Assembly (NCBI RefSeq): GCF_030580955.1
Contig: NZ_JAUQON010000010.1
Span: 62,001 to 126,000 of the forward strand
Direction of reading: 5' to 3'
From: Hymenobacter convexus
GTDB lineage: Bacteria > Bacteroidota > Bacteroidia > Cytophagales > Hymenobacteraceae
Length of the DNA: 64,000 nucleotides
Of this stretch, positions 50,420 through 59,028 are shown piece after piece; position 1 is the first letter of the stretch; every line of letters starts with the position of its first letter. The position numbers and the translations under genes are program-made. The notes under the pieces are model-generated. The model made no database searches, was not told the DNA's origin, and saw nothing but the letters and a program-made list of their open reading frames with translations.

Positions 50420-51283
50420 CTACTTGCCTGAGCTATAAGCAAAACCGATGGACAGCGTACCGTTGGCCCGGCTGCGGTCCTGCACCACCACGCTTTCGTA
50501 GGAAAAGGTGTAGGCCACGTTCAGCGCCAGGTGCTGGTAGAGCTTGAGGGCCAGCACAGTGGCGCTGTTGAGGCGGTAGTCGCCGCCGGGGTCGCGCAGG
50601 CTGGGCTGGTAAAACAGCAGCTCCGAAAAGCTGGCCACGCTCCGACTCAGGCGCAGCTTGAGGCGGGTGGAGTTGCGCACCACGTGGCGCAGCAGCGCCG
50701 GCTCAATAGTATAATCGGTGCGCTCGTTGAGCAGAAACGTGCTCAAGGCTAGCTCATTGCTGAGGGTGTCGGCATAAAGCTGGTAGCCCACCCCGCCCCC
50801 GGCCACCACCCGCTGCGCAATGGCGCGCAGGTTGCTGGTTTCAAACTCGCCCAGTGCATAGAATTTCCAGCGCCGAATGCGGTAGTCGGGCGTGGTCAGC
50901 AGCAGCAATTCCCGCTCGCGCAGGGCACCGTCCTGCCGCCCGTAGCTGTAGCTGAGCGCCGCCGGAAACTGCCAGTGCCCCCGCGTGAGCCCGCCCGTGT
51001 GGCTGGTGCTGAAGTACACCCGCTCCGCCGTGCCCGTGGTATAAAGCCCGGTAAGGGCGGCCGTGTAGCGCACGCCGCTGCCGTTCACATTGTAGGTTTC
51101 AAACTCGGCCGAAGGCAGCCCGGCCGGGGGCGGCGTGAGCCCGCCCACGCTGTTCACCGCCGCCGAATCGGACGCGGCGGTGGCCGTCGAGTCGGTTTGG
51201 GCGTGGGCCATGGGGCCGGCCAAAAGCAGCGCCAGCAGCACGCCCAGCCACCCAATTACCTGGCAAAACCATTGTGTTCGCAT
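50420..51283 (-). CDS. DUF481/YdiY-like outer-membrane protein
   Basis: 287 residues. Signal peptide near the N-terminus (WLGVLLALLLAGPMAHAQ), then a Ser/Ala-rich stretch and barrel-like strands: KFYALGEFETSNLRAIAQRV, GGGVGYQLYAD, and C-terminal GTLSIGFAYSSGK. These resemble the DUF481 family. It starts 3 bases after the menE stop, so it is probably transcribed with menE although no functional link is known. Confidence 0.65.
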   Translation of the reverse strand: MRTQWFCQVIGWLGVLLALLLAGPMAHAQTDSTATAASDSAAVNSVGGLTPPPAGLPSAEFETYNVNGSGVRYTAALTGLYTTGTAERVYFSTSHTGGLTRGHWQFPAALSYSYGRQDGALRERELLLLTTPDYRIRRWKFYALGEFETSNLRAIAQRVVAGGGVGYQLYADTLSNELALSTFLLNERTDYTIEPALLRHVVRNSTRLKLRLSRSVASFSELLFYQPSLRDPGGDYRLNSATVLALKLYQHLALNVAYTFSYESVVVQDRSRANGTLSIGFAYSSGK

Positions 51284-51286
51284 ATC

Positions 51287-52390
51287 CTAGAGGCTGCGCA
51301 GCGTACCCGGCCGGTCGAGCTTGCCGGTGGCCGTGGTGCAGAATTCGGGCACGTAGCGCAGCTGCCTGGGTTGCTCATAGCGGCCCAGGCGCTCGGCCAG
51401 CAGGGCTTGGAGCTGCTTTTCGGTGGCGGGCGTCAGGGCCGGGCCTTCGATGAAGGCCGTCACGGCCTGGCCCAGGCGCTCGTCGGGCTGCCCGGCCACG
51501 AAGCAGCGGCGCGACTGCCCGATTTCAGCCAGGGCCACGTCCAGCACCAGCTCTACCTTCTCGGCGGGCACCTTCACGCCACCGGTATTTATCACAAAAT
51601 CAGCCCGGCCCAGCCACTCAAAGGTGTGGGCATCGAGCAGGTTCACCTGGTCGTTGGTGGTGATGAGCTGGTCGTCGGTCACGTCGCCGCGCAGCGTGAG
51701 GCAGCCGCGCGCATCCTGCCCCGCCGCAATGCCGGTGAACACCCGGAAGCGCCCGCTGGCCTTGGGCCCGTTGAGGCGGCGCAGGGCCACGTGCGAGCAG
51801 GTTTCGGTCATGCCATACGTCAGGTACACCGGCACGCGCAGCGGCTGCAGCTCCTGTTGCAGCGAGGCATCGGCGGGCGCGCCGCCTATCAGAATGGCTT
51901 TCATCCGGTTGAGGCGCGCCGCCAGGCCAGCCGCCAGCACGGCCTTGATTTGCAGGGGCACAAAGGCCGAAAAGTCAAATTCCGCATCGGTTGCTACGTA
52001 GTCGAACGGGTTGGCGTGCGGCTCCACAATGGTCAGGTGCATGTTGCGCTCCAGCCCGCGCACCAGCATCATCATGCCGCCGATATACTCGCAGTTGAGG
52101 CACACCAGCGCCCGGTCGCCGGGCCCCAGGTCAAAATAGTCGGCCGTGCGCCGGGCCGAGGCTTCGAGCTGCCGGCGGCGCAGCGTAATGGGCGTGGGCG
52201 AGCCCGTGCTGCCCGAGGTGGTGAGCCCGAATTCCTGCGTCCCGTTCAGCCACTGCCGCACAAAATCCAGCACCCGGGCCTCGTAGCCGTTCACGGGCGC
52301 CGCGAGTTGCGCGGGGTATTGTTGAATGGCCGCGTAAGTGAATTCGCGGCCGTTGAGCAGGAGGGAGGTGGGCAGGGCGGAGGAGGTCAT
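51287..52390 (-). CDS. menE: o-succinylbenzoate--CoA ligase
   Basis: 367 residues, short for an acyl-CoA synthetase but normal for MenE. It activates o-succinylbenzoate to its CoA ester in menaquinone synthesis. Motifs: LTTSGSTGSPTPITL (P-loop), YGMTETCSHV, GRADFVINTGGVKVPAEKVE and the C-terminal catalytic lysine in ATGKLDR. The other men genes lie 1-6 kb upstream on the same strand. A -7 box is directly upstream. Confidence 0.88.
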   Translation of the reverse strand: MTSSALPTSLLLNGREFTYAAIQQYPAQLAAPVNGYEARVLDFVRQWLNGTQEFGLTTSGSTGSPTPITLRRRQLEASARRTADYFDLGPGDRALVCLNCEYIGGMMMLVRGLERNMHLTIVEPHANPFDYVATDAEFDFSAFVPLQIKAVLAAGLAARLNRMKAILIGGAPADASLQQELQPLRVPVYLTYGMTETCSHVALRRLNGPKASGRFRVFTGIAAGQDARGCLTLRGDVTDDQLITTNDQVNLLDAHTFEWLGRADFVINTGGVKVPAEKVELVLDVALAEIGQSRRCFVAGQPDERLGQAVTAFIEGPALTPATEKQLQALLAERLGRYEQPRQLRYVPEFCTTATGKLDRPGTLRSL

Positions 52391-52394
52391 GGGG

Positions 52395-52402
52395 CAAAAC
52401 TA
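52395..52402 (-). promoter_or_regulatory. Candidate -7 box for menE
   Basis: Minus strand TAGTTTTG, an exact TAnnTTTG match, 4 bases before the menE ATG. It suggests that menE can be transcribed apart from menB/menD. Confidence 0.45.
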
Positions 52403-52454
52403 CGCGGCGCATCCCGCCGGCGTTCGGCGGCCCACCCGCAAATCCGGCGCCGGC

Positions 52455-53102
52455 CTACTCCGGCCGCTCCGCAATCAGCAGGGTATTGGTGCCCTCCACG
52501 GCCGCAAACTCCCGCACCTCGAACCCCATGTGAATCAGCTCGTCCTTCACCCGCTCAGCGCCCGAAGTCTGGCCGATGGTATTGAAAATCAGGTGCCCGC
52601 CGGGCCGCGCGCGCTGCCGGATATAGCGCCAGAAGGCCGGAGCCATAAACTTGTCCGGAACCTGGTTGTCGATAAATAAATCAATGATAATCAGCTCGTA
52701 TTGCTCCGGCTGGGTTTTGACAAATGTGAAGGCATCGGCGCACACAATCTGCAGTTGCTCCGACTCAATTATTCCAAATTCCTCCCGCGCAATGCGTATC
52801 ACCACCGGGTCAATGTCCACCGCCGTGATGCGGCCTTTGAAGTCGAAATCGAGCTGTAGCGTGGCCACCGCCGACCCGCCGCCCAGGCCCAGCAGCAGCA
52901 CGTGGCACACAGGTGCCAGGTCCAGCTGGCTGAGCGCAAACTTGAGGATGCGCTGCAGCGAGCCGTAGGAATAGTTAGCGTTGAGGCTGTCGAGCACCTT
53001 GCGCCCGTTCGCCACCGTCACCTCCAAATCGCCGTTAAATTCCGACCTGATTTTGCGCGTCTGGGGAAAGAAATAGCTCAGAAGTTTCTGCGTCGAATTC
53101 AT
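52455..53102 (-). CDS. Spermidine-synthase-like methyltransferase-fold protein
   Basis: 215 residues from MNSTQKLLSYFFPQTRK. Rossmann motifs: VLLLGLGGGSAVATLQLDF (glycine loop), ITAVDIDPVVIRIA (acidic end of strand 2), IVCADAFTFV and YELIIIDLF. This is the spermidine synthase/methyltransferase fold without the N-terminal beta domain of true SpeE. It sits between menB and menE, but no menaquinone step obviously needs it. The longer frame from 53207 is rejected. Confidence 0.7.
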   Translation of the reverse strand: MNSTQKLLSYFFPQTRKIRSEFNGDLEVTVANGRKVLDSLNANYSYGSLQRILKFALSQLDLAPVCHVLLLGLGGGSAVATLQLDFDFKGRITAVDIDPVVIRIAREEFGIIESEQLQIVCADAFTFVKTQPEQYELIIIDLFIDNQVPDKFMAPAFWRYIRQRARPGGHLIFNTIGQTSGAERVKDELIHMGFEVREFAAVEGTNTLLIAERPE

Positions 53103-53277
53103 GGCAGGCTGAAAGGCTTTTTCGGGAATCACAAGCAAAGAGTGGCCCCAGGCCAGCAAAGTTGCAAGCCCCACTTCCAGCGCACAAGGATTGAGCCCGT
53201 CCGCCATCTCGAAAAAAAGTGCTTGACTTTTAAGTGAGTAATCACTAATATAGGACTTACATCAACGCCTTTCCGCT

Positions 53278-53469
53278 ATGAATGCCCAACCGCAACCCGC
53301 CGCTGGTGTGGCTTCCGCAGCCGGTAGCCCGCTTCCCAAAGTCCGTCGCTTCGAGCTGTCGGAAATTAAAGCCCGCGCCAAAGCCATCAAAAAGGCCCGC
53401 AAGCAGGAAGACCGGCGGTTTTTTTTTAGCTGGTGTTCGTGCCTGCATGCCATTGGGTTCAGCTACTAG
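53278..53469 (+). CDS. Small basic protein, doubtful
   Basis: 63 residues with a basic middle (ELSEIKARAKAIKKARKQED) and a Cys-containing end (FFFSWCSCLHAIGFSY). It starts with ATG on the opposite strand to all men genes. It could be a real small gene ending before the shared terminator, but nothing else supports it. Confidence 0.3.
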   Translation: MNAQPQPAAGVASAAGSPLPKVRRFELSEIKARAKAIKKARKQEDRRFFFSWCSCLHAIGFSY

Positions 53470-53497
53470 CGGTTTTGATATAATCCTACTCAAATAG

Positions 53498-53546
53498 AAA
53501 AGCGCGCCTGCTTTCTGCCAGAAAGGTAGAAAGCAGGCGCGCTTTT
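53498..53546. terminator. Bidirectional rho-independent terminator
   Basis: Perfect 19-base arms (53498-53516 and 53528-53546) with AAAA and TTTTT at the outer ends and an 11-base loop. It ends menB (stop 20 bases away) and could end the small plus-strand frame. Confidence 0.88.
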
Positions 53547-53566
53547 TGGCGCAGCGCTGGGAGCAC

Positions 53567-54391
53567 TTACGGGAATTTCGGAAACTTCGAGAAGTCCGGC
53601 TGGCGCTTTTCCATGTAAGCGTTGCGGCCTTCCTTGGCCTCGTCGCTCAGGTAGTAGAGCAGCGTGGCGTTGCCGGCCAGCTCCTGAATACCGGCTTGGC
53701 CGTCCAGCTCCGCGTTGAAGCTCGATTTGAGCATGCGCAATGAAAGCGGGCTCTTCTGCAGAATCTTGTGGCACCAGGCCACGGTGGTTTCTTCCAGCTT
53801 ATCGAGCGGCACCACTTTGTTCACGAGGCCCATGTCGAGGGCTTCCTGGGCATCGTACTGGTCGCAGAGGAACCAGATTTCGCGGGCTTTCTTCTGGCCC
53901 ACGATGCGCGCCAGGTACGAGGCCCCGAAGCCACCGTCGAACGAGCCCACGTTGGGGCCGGTCTGGCCGAAGCGGGCGTTGTCGGCCGCCACGGTCAGGT
54001 CGCACACCACGTGCAACACGTGGCCACCGCCGATGGCCCAGCCCGCCACCATGGCCACCACGGGTTTGGGGATGGAGCGGATGATTTTCTGCAGTTCGAG
54101 CACGTTGAGGCGGGGCACGGTATCCTCGCCCACGTAGCCGCCGTGGCCGCGCACGCTCTGGTCGCCGCCCGAGCAGAAGGCCCGGCCGCCCTCGCCGGTG
54201 AGGATGATGACGCCGATGTCGGTGCGGTCCTGGCAGATGCGCATGGCCTCAATCATTTCCTGCACCGTGAGCGGCGTGAAGGCGTTGTGCACCTGCGGCC
54301 GGTTGATGCTGATTTTGGCGATGCCGCCAAACTGCGTGAAGAGAATTTCTTTGAACTCCTTAATCGGGGTCCAGCTGATGGGTTCGGTCAT
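53567..54391 (-). CDS. menB: 1,4-dihydroxy-2-naphthoyl-CoA synthase
   Basis: 274 residues, crotonase fold. It closes the second ring of the naphthoquinone by Dieckmann-type condensation of o-succinylbenzoyl-CoA. Typical stretches: NRPQVHNAFTPLTVQEM, GRAFCSGGDQSVRGHGGY, GQTGPNVGSFDGGFGASYLA and FLCDQYDAQEALDMGLVNKV. It is separated from menD by repeat R12. Confidence 0.93.
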   Translation of the reverse strand: MTEPISWTPIKEFKEILFTQFGGIAKISINRPQVHNAFTPLTVQEMIEAMRICQDRTDIGVIILTGEGGRAFCSGGDQSVRGHGGYVGEDTVPRLNVLELQKIIRSIPKPVVAMVAGWAIGGGHVLHVVCDLTVAADNARFGQTGPNVGSFDGGFGASYLARIVGQKKAREIWFLCDQYDAQEALDMGLVNKVVPLDKLEETTVAWCHKILQKSPLSLRMLKSSFNAELDGQAGIQELAGNATLLYYLSDEAKEGRNAYMEKRQPDFSKFPKFP

Positions 54392-54413
54392 AGAAAAGAG
54401 AATGAGTGAAGTT

Positions 54414-54517
54414 GAACGTCATGCTGAGCGCAGTCGAAGCATCTCGCGTGCAGCAGTAATCAGGGTCGATTGCAACGAAGCAGTAGAGATGCTTCGACTA
54501 CGCTCAGCATGACGTTC
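54414..54517. repeat. REP-like inverted repeat R12 (TGCT type)
   Basis: Arms 54414-54445 and 54486-54517, 31 of 32 bases matching. Between menD and menB, which are in the same orientation. Confidence 0.94.
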
Positions 54518-54531
54518 AGTTGATTAAATGT

Positions 54532-56295
54532 TCAAGCGAATGCAGCTTTCACCGCCGCCCGGTATTCTTCAAAAAACGCTGCGTTGGTCTTCGAGTCGGT
54601 GAAGACTTCCAGAATGGTCGCGCCGGTTTCGGCTGCAAAGAAAACCGGCAGCGCGGCTTCAAGTTCGGCAAAGCTTGAAACCGGGAAATAGCGCAGGTTG
54701 AAATCCCGCGCCGTGTTCTCGGCCGTGAGCAGCTGGCGCGTCTCAAAAAACTCGTCCAGCTCCGGCTGCTGGCGCGGCCCGTCGATGATGCGGAAGATGC
54801 CGCCGCCGTGGTTGTTGAACAGCACCACCCGCAGGTTGGGCAGCGGGTAATTATGCCAGAAGGCATTGCGGTCGTAGAAAAACGCCACATCGCCGGTCAT
54901 CAGAACCACCGGCCGCTGCGGCTGGGCCAGCGCGGCGCCCACGGCCGTGGAGGTACAGCCGTCGATGCCGCTGGTGCCCCGGTTGGCGAACACCTCAATT
55001 TGCCGGTCCTTGGGCAGCCCCAGAATATTGGCGTAGCGCACAGCCATGCTATTGGCCAGGTGCAGGGCCACGTAATCAGGCAGGAAAGCCACTACCTGGT
55101 GAAAGGTTGAGAACTCATTAAATACGTGTTCTGACGCAAAGAATTCATGCAAAAAAGCCGCCGCCGCTGCTTCCGCCCGATGCCAGGTTGCGGTCCCTTC
55201 TGAAGCCGAACTATTCGCAGACGAAGCCGCGTGCGAAGCATGGGAAGCGTCGGGCTCATCGCCGGCCGCCTTTTCCATTGCCGCCAGTTGATGAAAAAAG
55301 CCGGCCGGCTCGACGCGAATGACCCGGGTGAGTGCCCGGAAAGTATCAGCCGCTTCGCCGTGGGCCTGAATGTGCCAATGCTCGGCCGGTGCGGCTTCGC
55401 GCAAAAACAGCTTCAGGCTTTTGGAAATCAGCGACTGCCCGAAGGTGATGAGCAGGTCGGGCCGCAGGTCGGTGCGGGCTTCCTTCGGCAAGCCGGCCAG
55501 AAACACGTCTTGCTGGCCGACGGCCGAACTGTCCGGAGTCAGCAGGTTGGCAATGGTGTCTCCAACCACCACGGCCCCGACAGCCGCAACAAAGGCGCTC
55601 AGATTGGCTTGTAACTCCTGACTGGCCGGGTTTTGGCCCGCCACCACCACTACCTTTTGGGCGGTTTTTATCTCGCGCAGAAAGGCAGCCGCTTCGATGG
55701 TCGGGAGGACCGGTTCGGGCGTCGCTTCCAACGTGATTTTTACTTCCTTTTCATACCGAATTTCCTCGCCCGCCTTCGGATAGAATGGCTCGCGCAGCGG
55801 CACGTTCACCTGCACCGGCCCGGCGGGCGCGGCCTGCGCCAGGTTGATGGCCTCGTTCACGATGCGCGCAGAGTGCCACTTGGCATCGGCGTGCGCGGTA
55901 TCCACCGGAAACTCGAACGCGCCCTTGGCGTGCGCGCCATAAAGGTTACGCTGCCGGATGGTCTGCCCATCGAGTTGGTCAATCCATTCCGGCGGTCGGT
56001 CAGCCGTAAAAATCACCAGTGGGATATGCTGAAAAAACGCCTCGGCCACAGCCGGCGCGTAGTTCAGCCCCGCCGTACCCGAGGTGCACACCAGTGCCAC
56101 CGCCCGCCGCTGCGCCTGCGCAATACCGAGGCCGATAAAAGCCGCCGCGCGCTCATCGGGCACCACGCGCACCGTCAAATCGGGGTGGCGGGCGAAGGCC
56201 AGCGTGAGCGGCGCCGAGCGCGAACCCGGCGACAAAACGACATCAGTGATGCCGTGGCGGGCGCAGATTTCGGCGATATTATGAACGGCCTGCAT
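54532..56295 (-). CDS. menD: 2-succinyl-5-enolpyruvyl-6-hydroxy-3-cyclohexene-1-carboxylate synthase
   Basis: 587 residues, full length. It is thiamine-diphosphate dependent and joins isochorismate with 2-oxoglutarate. Visible: VLSPGSRSAPLTLAFARH at the N-terminus, VCTSGTAGLNYAPAVAEAFF, TADRPPEWID, and the cofactor region GDVAFFYDRNAFWHN with VVLFNNHGGGIF. An Ser/Ala-rich insertion lies near residue 350. The gene is flanked by R12 and R13, so its transcript may be processed apart from its neighbours. Confidence 0.93.
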   Translation of the reverse strand: MQAVHNIAEICARHGITDVVLSPGSRSAPLTLAFARHPDLTVRVVPDERAAAFIGLGIAQAQRRAVALVCTSGTAGLNYAPAVAEAFFQHIPLVIFTADRPPEWIDQLDGQTIRQRNLYGAHAKGAFEFPVDTAHADAKWHSARIVNEAINLAQAAPAGPVQVNVPLREPFYPKAGEEIRYEKEVKITLEATPEPVLPTIEAAAFLREIKTAQKVVVVAGQNPASQELQANLSAFVAAVGAVVVGDTIANLLTPDSSAVGQQDVFLAGLPKEARTDLRPDLLITFGQSLISKSLKLFLREAAPAEHWHIQAHGEAADTFRALTRVIRVEPAGFFHQLAAMEKAAGDEPDASHASHAASSANSSASEGTATWHRAEAAAAAFLHEFFASEHVFNEFSTFHQVVAFLPDYVALHLANSMAVRYANILGLPKDRQIEVFANRGTSGIDGCTSTAVGAALAQPQRPVVLMTGDVAFFYDRNAFWHNYPLPNLRVVLFNNHGGGIFRIIDGPRQQPELDEFFETRQLLTAENTARDFNLRYFPVSSFAELEAALPVFFAAETGATILEVFTDSKTNAAFFEEYRAAVKAAFA

Positions 56296-56320
56296 AGGTA
56301 GGAGATTATATAAACTTAAG

Positions 56321-56364
56321 AAGCACGGGTCATGCTGAGCGCAGTCGAAGCATGCCCCGTGCTT
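56321..56364. repeat. Single-arm REP-like hairpin R13 at the menF end
   Basis: One REP arm only. Its inner palindrome is CATGCT/AGCATG and it has gained outer 9-base arms AAGCACGGG and CCCGTGCTT. It begins directly at the menF stop, where it could act as a terminator or processing site before menD. Confidence 0.85.
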
Positions 56365-57600
56365 TCACTCATGTAGCACCGCGCTTACGGTTTGTAATTT
56401 CATTTGGGTTTCCTGCCACTCGCGTTCGGGGTCCGAGTCGACGGTGAGGCCGGTGCCGGCGTAGAGCACGGCTTCGCCTTCGCGCAGCTGGAGGCAGCGC
56501 AGGTTCACGTAGAGGCGGGCCACGCCGGGCGCGGCCACGTTCACTGGGCCCAGGAAGCCGCTGTAGTAGGCCCGGTCATAGCCCTCGCGGGCTTGAATAA
56601 ACGCCATAGCGGCTTGCTTGGGCATGCCGCCCACGGCCGAGGTGGGGTGCAGCAGGCGTAGCATGTCGGTGCCCAGATTGGGGAAGGGCACGTGCTTGAG
56701 GTTCACTTCAAAATCGGTGCGCAGGTGCAGTAGCTGGCCGGCAATGACGGTGCGCGGCCCGGTTTCGTGGTACTCCCGCAGCCGCAGCTGCTTGAAGCAG
56801 CTCACGATGTAGCGCGCCACCAGCGCCTGCTCCTCAATCTCCTTCTGCCGCCAGATGGCCGTGCGGGGCGTCACCTCGGCCGTGAGCGGCTGGGTGGCGG
56901 CCAGCGCCATGGTGTGGAAGGTGCCGTCGGCCGTGACTTCGGCCAGCACCTCCGGCGTGGCGCCCAGCCAGGTGCCCACACCCGGCACGCTCACCAGCGA
57001 CACAAACGCCCGCGGATACTTCTCCATCAGCTCCCCAAATGCCCCAAACGCATCAAAACCCGCCGGCAACGGCCGCCGCGCGGCGCGCGACGTCACCACT
57101 TTCACCACTTCTTTGCTTTCGATGGCCGCCACGCCCGCGCTTACCAACGCGGTGTATTCCGCCTCAGTAGCGGCATGCGGCGCGGGCTGCTGGCTGCGGT
57201 GCCAGGTCAAGGACTCAACTGTAGGAGCTGCCAGCCAAGCCGCCAAGCCGGGCACAATATCATTGGCCGCGCCCGACACAGCCACCGTTTCCGGCTCGGC
57301 GACGTCGTAAGTCACGTCGGCGGGCAGAAACAGGGCCGGATTGTGGTCAGAATCGCGAAAAGGAAAAAAGGCGAAGCCGGCCGGAGCCTGCGCATCCAGC
57401 GCGGGCGGCAGGCCGGTGAAGGCCGCTTCCAGGGAGCGCGCCACCAGCAGGCGCGGGTGGTCGGCGCCGGGCTCGCGCCACAGCGCCAGCGGGCGGCCCG
57501 TGCGCAGGGCCCCGGCCGCGAGGTGGCGCAGGCGGGCCAGCGCATCGAGGCCGGCGGCCGTGGCAGGCCAGCGTAGTTTGCGGAGTTCGGGCACGGGCAT
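56365..57600 (-). CDS. menF: Isochorismate synthase
   Basis: 411 residues of the chorismate-binding family. It converts chorismate to isochorismate, the first step towards menaquinone. Motifs: VKVVTSRAARRPLP, SLVSVPGVGTWLGATPE, HPTSAVGGMPKQAA and GYDRAYYSGFLGPV, with RLYVNLRCLQL at the end. The start codon overlaps the stop of the hotdog thioesterase gene (TGATG). There is no siderophore gene around, so menF is preferred over entC. Confidence 0.88.
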   Translation of the reverse strand: MPVPELRKLRWPATAAGLDALARLRHLAAGALRTGRPLALWREPGADHPRLLVARSLEAAFTGLPPALDAQAPAGFAFFPFRDSDHNPALFLPADVTYDVAEPETVAVSGAANDIVPGLAAWLAAPTVESLTWHRSQQPAPHAATEAEYTALVSAGVAAIESKEVVKVVTSRAARRPLPAGFDAFGAFGELMEKYPRAFVSLVSVPGVGTWLGATPEVLAEVTADGTFHTMALAATQPLTAEVTPRTAIWRQKEIEEQALVARYIVSCFKQLRLREYHETGPRTVIAGQLLHLRTDFEVNLKHVPFPNLGTDMLRLLHPTSAVGGMPKQAAMAFIQAREGYDRAYYSGFLGPVNVAAPGVARLYVNLRCLQLREGEAVLYAGTGLTVDSDPEREWQETQMKLQTVSAVLHE

Positions 57601-58034
57601 CAGGCGGTTTTTCCGGCGGCGCCTGGTAGGTCAATCACGGCCATGGTGATGCGGCTGAGGCAGACCAGCGCGCCGGTTTCTTCGTGCGTGATGCGGATTT
57701 CCCACACCTGCGTGCTCCGACCGATGTGCACGGCCGTGGCCCGGCCCCGCACCCAGCCATCGCGCACGCCTTTGATGTGGTTGGCGTTGATTTCCAGGCC
57801 CACGCAGGCCTGCTTCGTGCGGTCGACGCGCAGGGTGGCGGCGATGCTGCCCAGCGTCTCGGCCAGGGCCACGGAGGCGCCGCCGTGCAGCAGGCCCATG
57901 GGCTGGTGGGTGCGGCCATCCACGGGCATGCGGCCTTCGAGGTGGTCGTCGGCCACGGCCGTGATTTCGATGCCGAGGGCATGGGCCAGGTTCGGGCGCG
58001 AATCCGTCCACTGCTTCACTTCTTCCAGGGTCAT
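57600..58034 (-). CDS. Hotdog-fold thioesterase, candidate DHNA-CoA hydrolase
   Basis: 144 residues from MTLEEVKQWTDSRPN. PaaI/YbgC-like hotdog motif MGLLHGGASVALAETLGSIA, with the catalytic Glu in LAETLG, and CVGLEINANHIKG. Its stop overlaps the menF start, so the two are co-translated. Menaquinone synthesis needs a thioesterase to free 1,4-dihydroxy-2-naphthoate from CoA after MenB, and this position makes it a good candidate for that step (MenI). A start at 58106 would add 24 residues. Confidence 0.78.
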   Translation of the reverse strand: MTLEEVKQWTDSRPNLAHALGIEITAVADDHLEGRMPVDGRTHQPMGLLHGGASVALAETLGSIAATLRVDRTKQACVGLEINANHIKGVRDGWVRGRATAVHIGRSTQVWEIRITHEETGALVCLSRITMAVIDLPGAAGKTA

Positions 58035-58173
58035 AGGGGAGGGGCAAGGCCGGCCAAAAGTGGCCAGGCAGCCTTTGGTCAGCGGGTCGTATAAAATTTG
58101 GGCCAACGGCCGGGGCTAAAACCCCGTACTTTGAGGGATTGTTGACGGATTGTTACGCAAAACTACACGCAAC

Positions 58174-58797
58174 GTGAGGCCCCGGACCATCTTCCTCCTT
58201 CGCCACGGCCAGACCGATTTCAACGTGCGCGGCATTGTGCAGGGCAGCGGCGTCGATTCCAGCCTCAATGACGTTGGCAGGCGCCAGGCCGCGCAGTTTT
58301 TTGCAGCCTACGGGCACGTGCCGTTCGATAAAGTATACACTTCGGCCCTGCGCCGCACCCACGAGTCGGTGCAGCAGTTCCTCGACCTTGGCCTGCCCCA
58401 CGAAGCCCACACGGCCCTCAACGAAATCAGTTGGGGCGTGCGCGAGGGTACCCGCATTACCATGGAAGAGGACGCCGAATACCGCCAGGTGCTGGCCGGC
58501 TGGGTGGCCGGCGACGACAACGCCCGCCTCACCGGTGGCGAGAGCCCCGCTGAAGTGGCCGCCCGCCAGCGCCCGTTCATTGAGTTGCTGAAAGCGCGCG
58601 ACGACGAAGAAACTGTCCTCGTCTGCATGCACGGCCGGGCCATGCGCGTTATGCTCTGCCAGCTTCTCAACTACCCGCTCAGCTGCATGGAAGGCTTCGA
58701 GCACAGCAACTTATGTCTTTATAAATTGGAGTACACCGGCTCGGTTTTTACCATCAAGAACTTTCTGGACGTGTCGCATTTGCAGGTGGCGGGCTGA
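58174..58797 (+). CDS. Histidine phosphatase family protein
   Basis: 207 residues from GTG 58174, or 215 from TTG 58150. The RHG motif is FLLRHGQTDFN. The second catalytic part is VLVCMHGRAMRVML, and the proton donor is likely in LNEISWGVREG. It belongs to the phosphoglycerate mutase-like superfamily; as a cofactor-dependent mutase it would be short, so phosphatase is more likely. Substrate unknown. Divergent from the hotdog/menF operon. Confidence 0.82.
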   Translation: MRPRTIFLLRHGQTDFNVRGIVQGSGVDSSLNDVGRRQAAQFFAAYGHVPFDKVYTSALRRTHESVQQFLDLGLPHEAHTALNEISWGVREGTRITMEEDAEYRQVLAGWVAGDDNARLTGGESPAEVAARQRPFIELLKARDDEETVLVCMHGRAMRVMLCQLLNYPLSCMEGFEHSNLCLYKLEYTGSVFTIKNFLDVSHLQVAG

Positions 58798-58815
58798 TTG
58801 TGGCGTTTTACGCCG

Positions 58816-58921
58816 AAACGTCATGCAGAGCGCAGCGAAGCATCTTGCTCGCAGTAAGTAAATCAATTGCAAAGGTTTAGTAGTGCGGGCAAGATGCTTC
58901 GCTGCGCTCTGCATGATGTTT
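58816..58921. repeat. REP-like inverted repeat R14 (ATGC type)
   Basis: Arms 58816-58848 and 58889-58921, 32 of 33 bases matching, around a 40-base core. Between the phosphatase gene and the E2 promoter. Confidence 0.94.
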
Positions 58922-58967
58922 TGGATTCACTCGTTGAGCAAGTCCTTACATTCTCCCCTTAATAACA

Positions 58968-58998
58968 TTGCCCCCGCCAACTTTTCCGGCTAATTTTG
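58968..58998 (+). promoter_or_regulatory. Promoter of the pyruvate dehydrogenase E2 gene
   Basis: TTG at 58968-58970, 20 bases, then TAATTTTG at 58991-58998, an exact match to the Bacteroidota TTG/TAnnTTTG promoter. The ATG is 30 bases further on. Confidence 0.65.
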
Positions 58999-59028
58999 GC
59001 CTCCTCAACTCTAGCGCTTCCATATCCG

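Noticed and set aside
58174..58797. Histidine phosphatase as glycolytic phosphoglycerate mutase
   Set aside because: Shorter than GpmA and without its extended substrate loop; phosphatase is the safer call.
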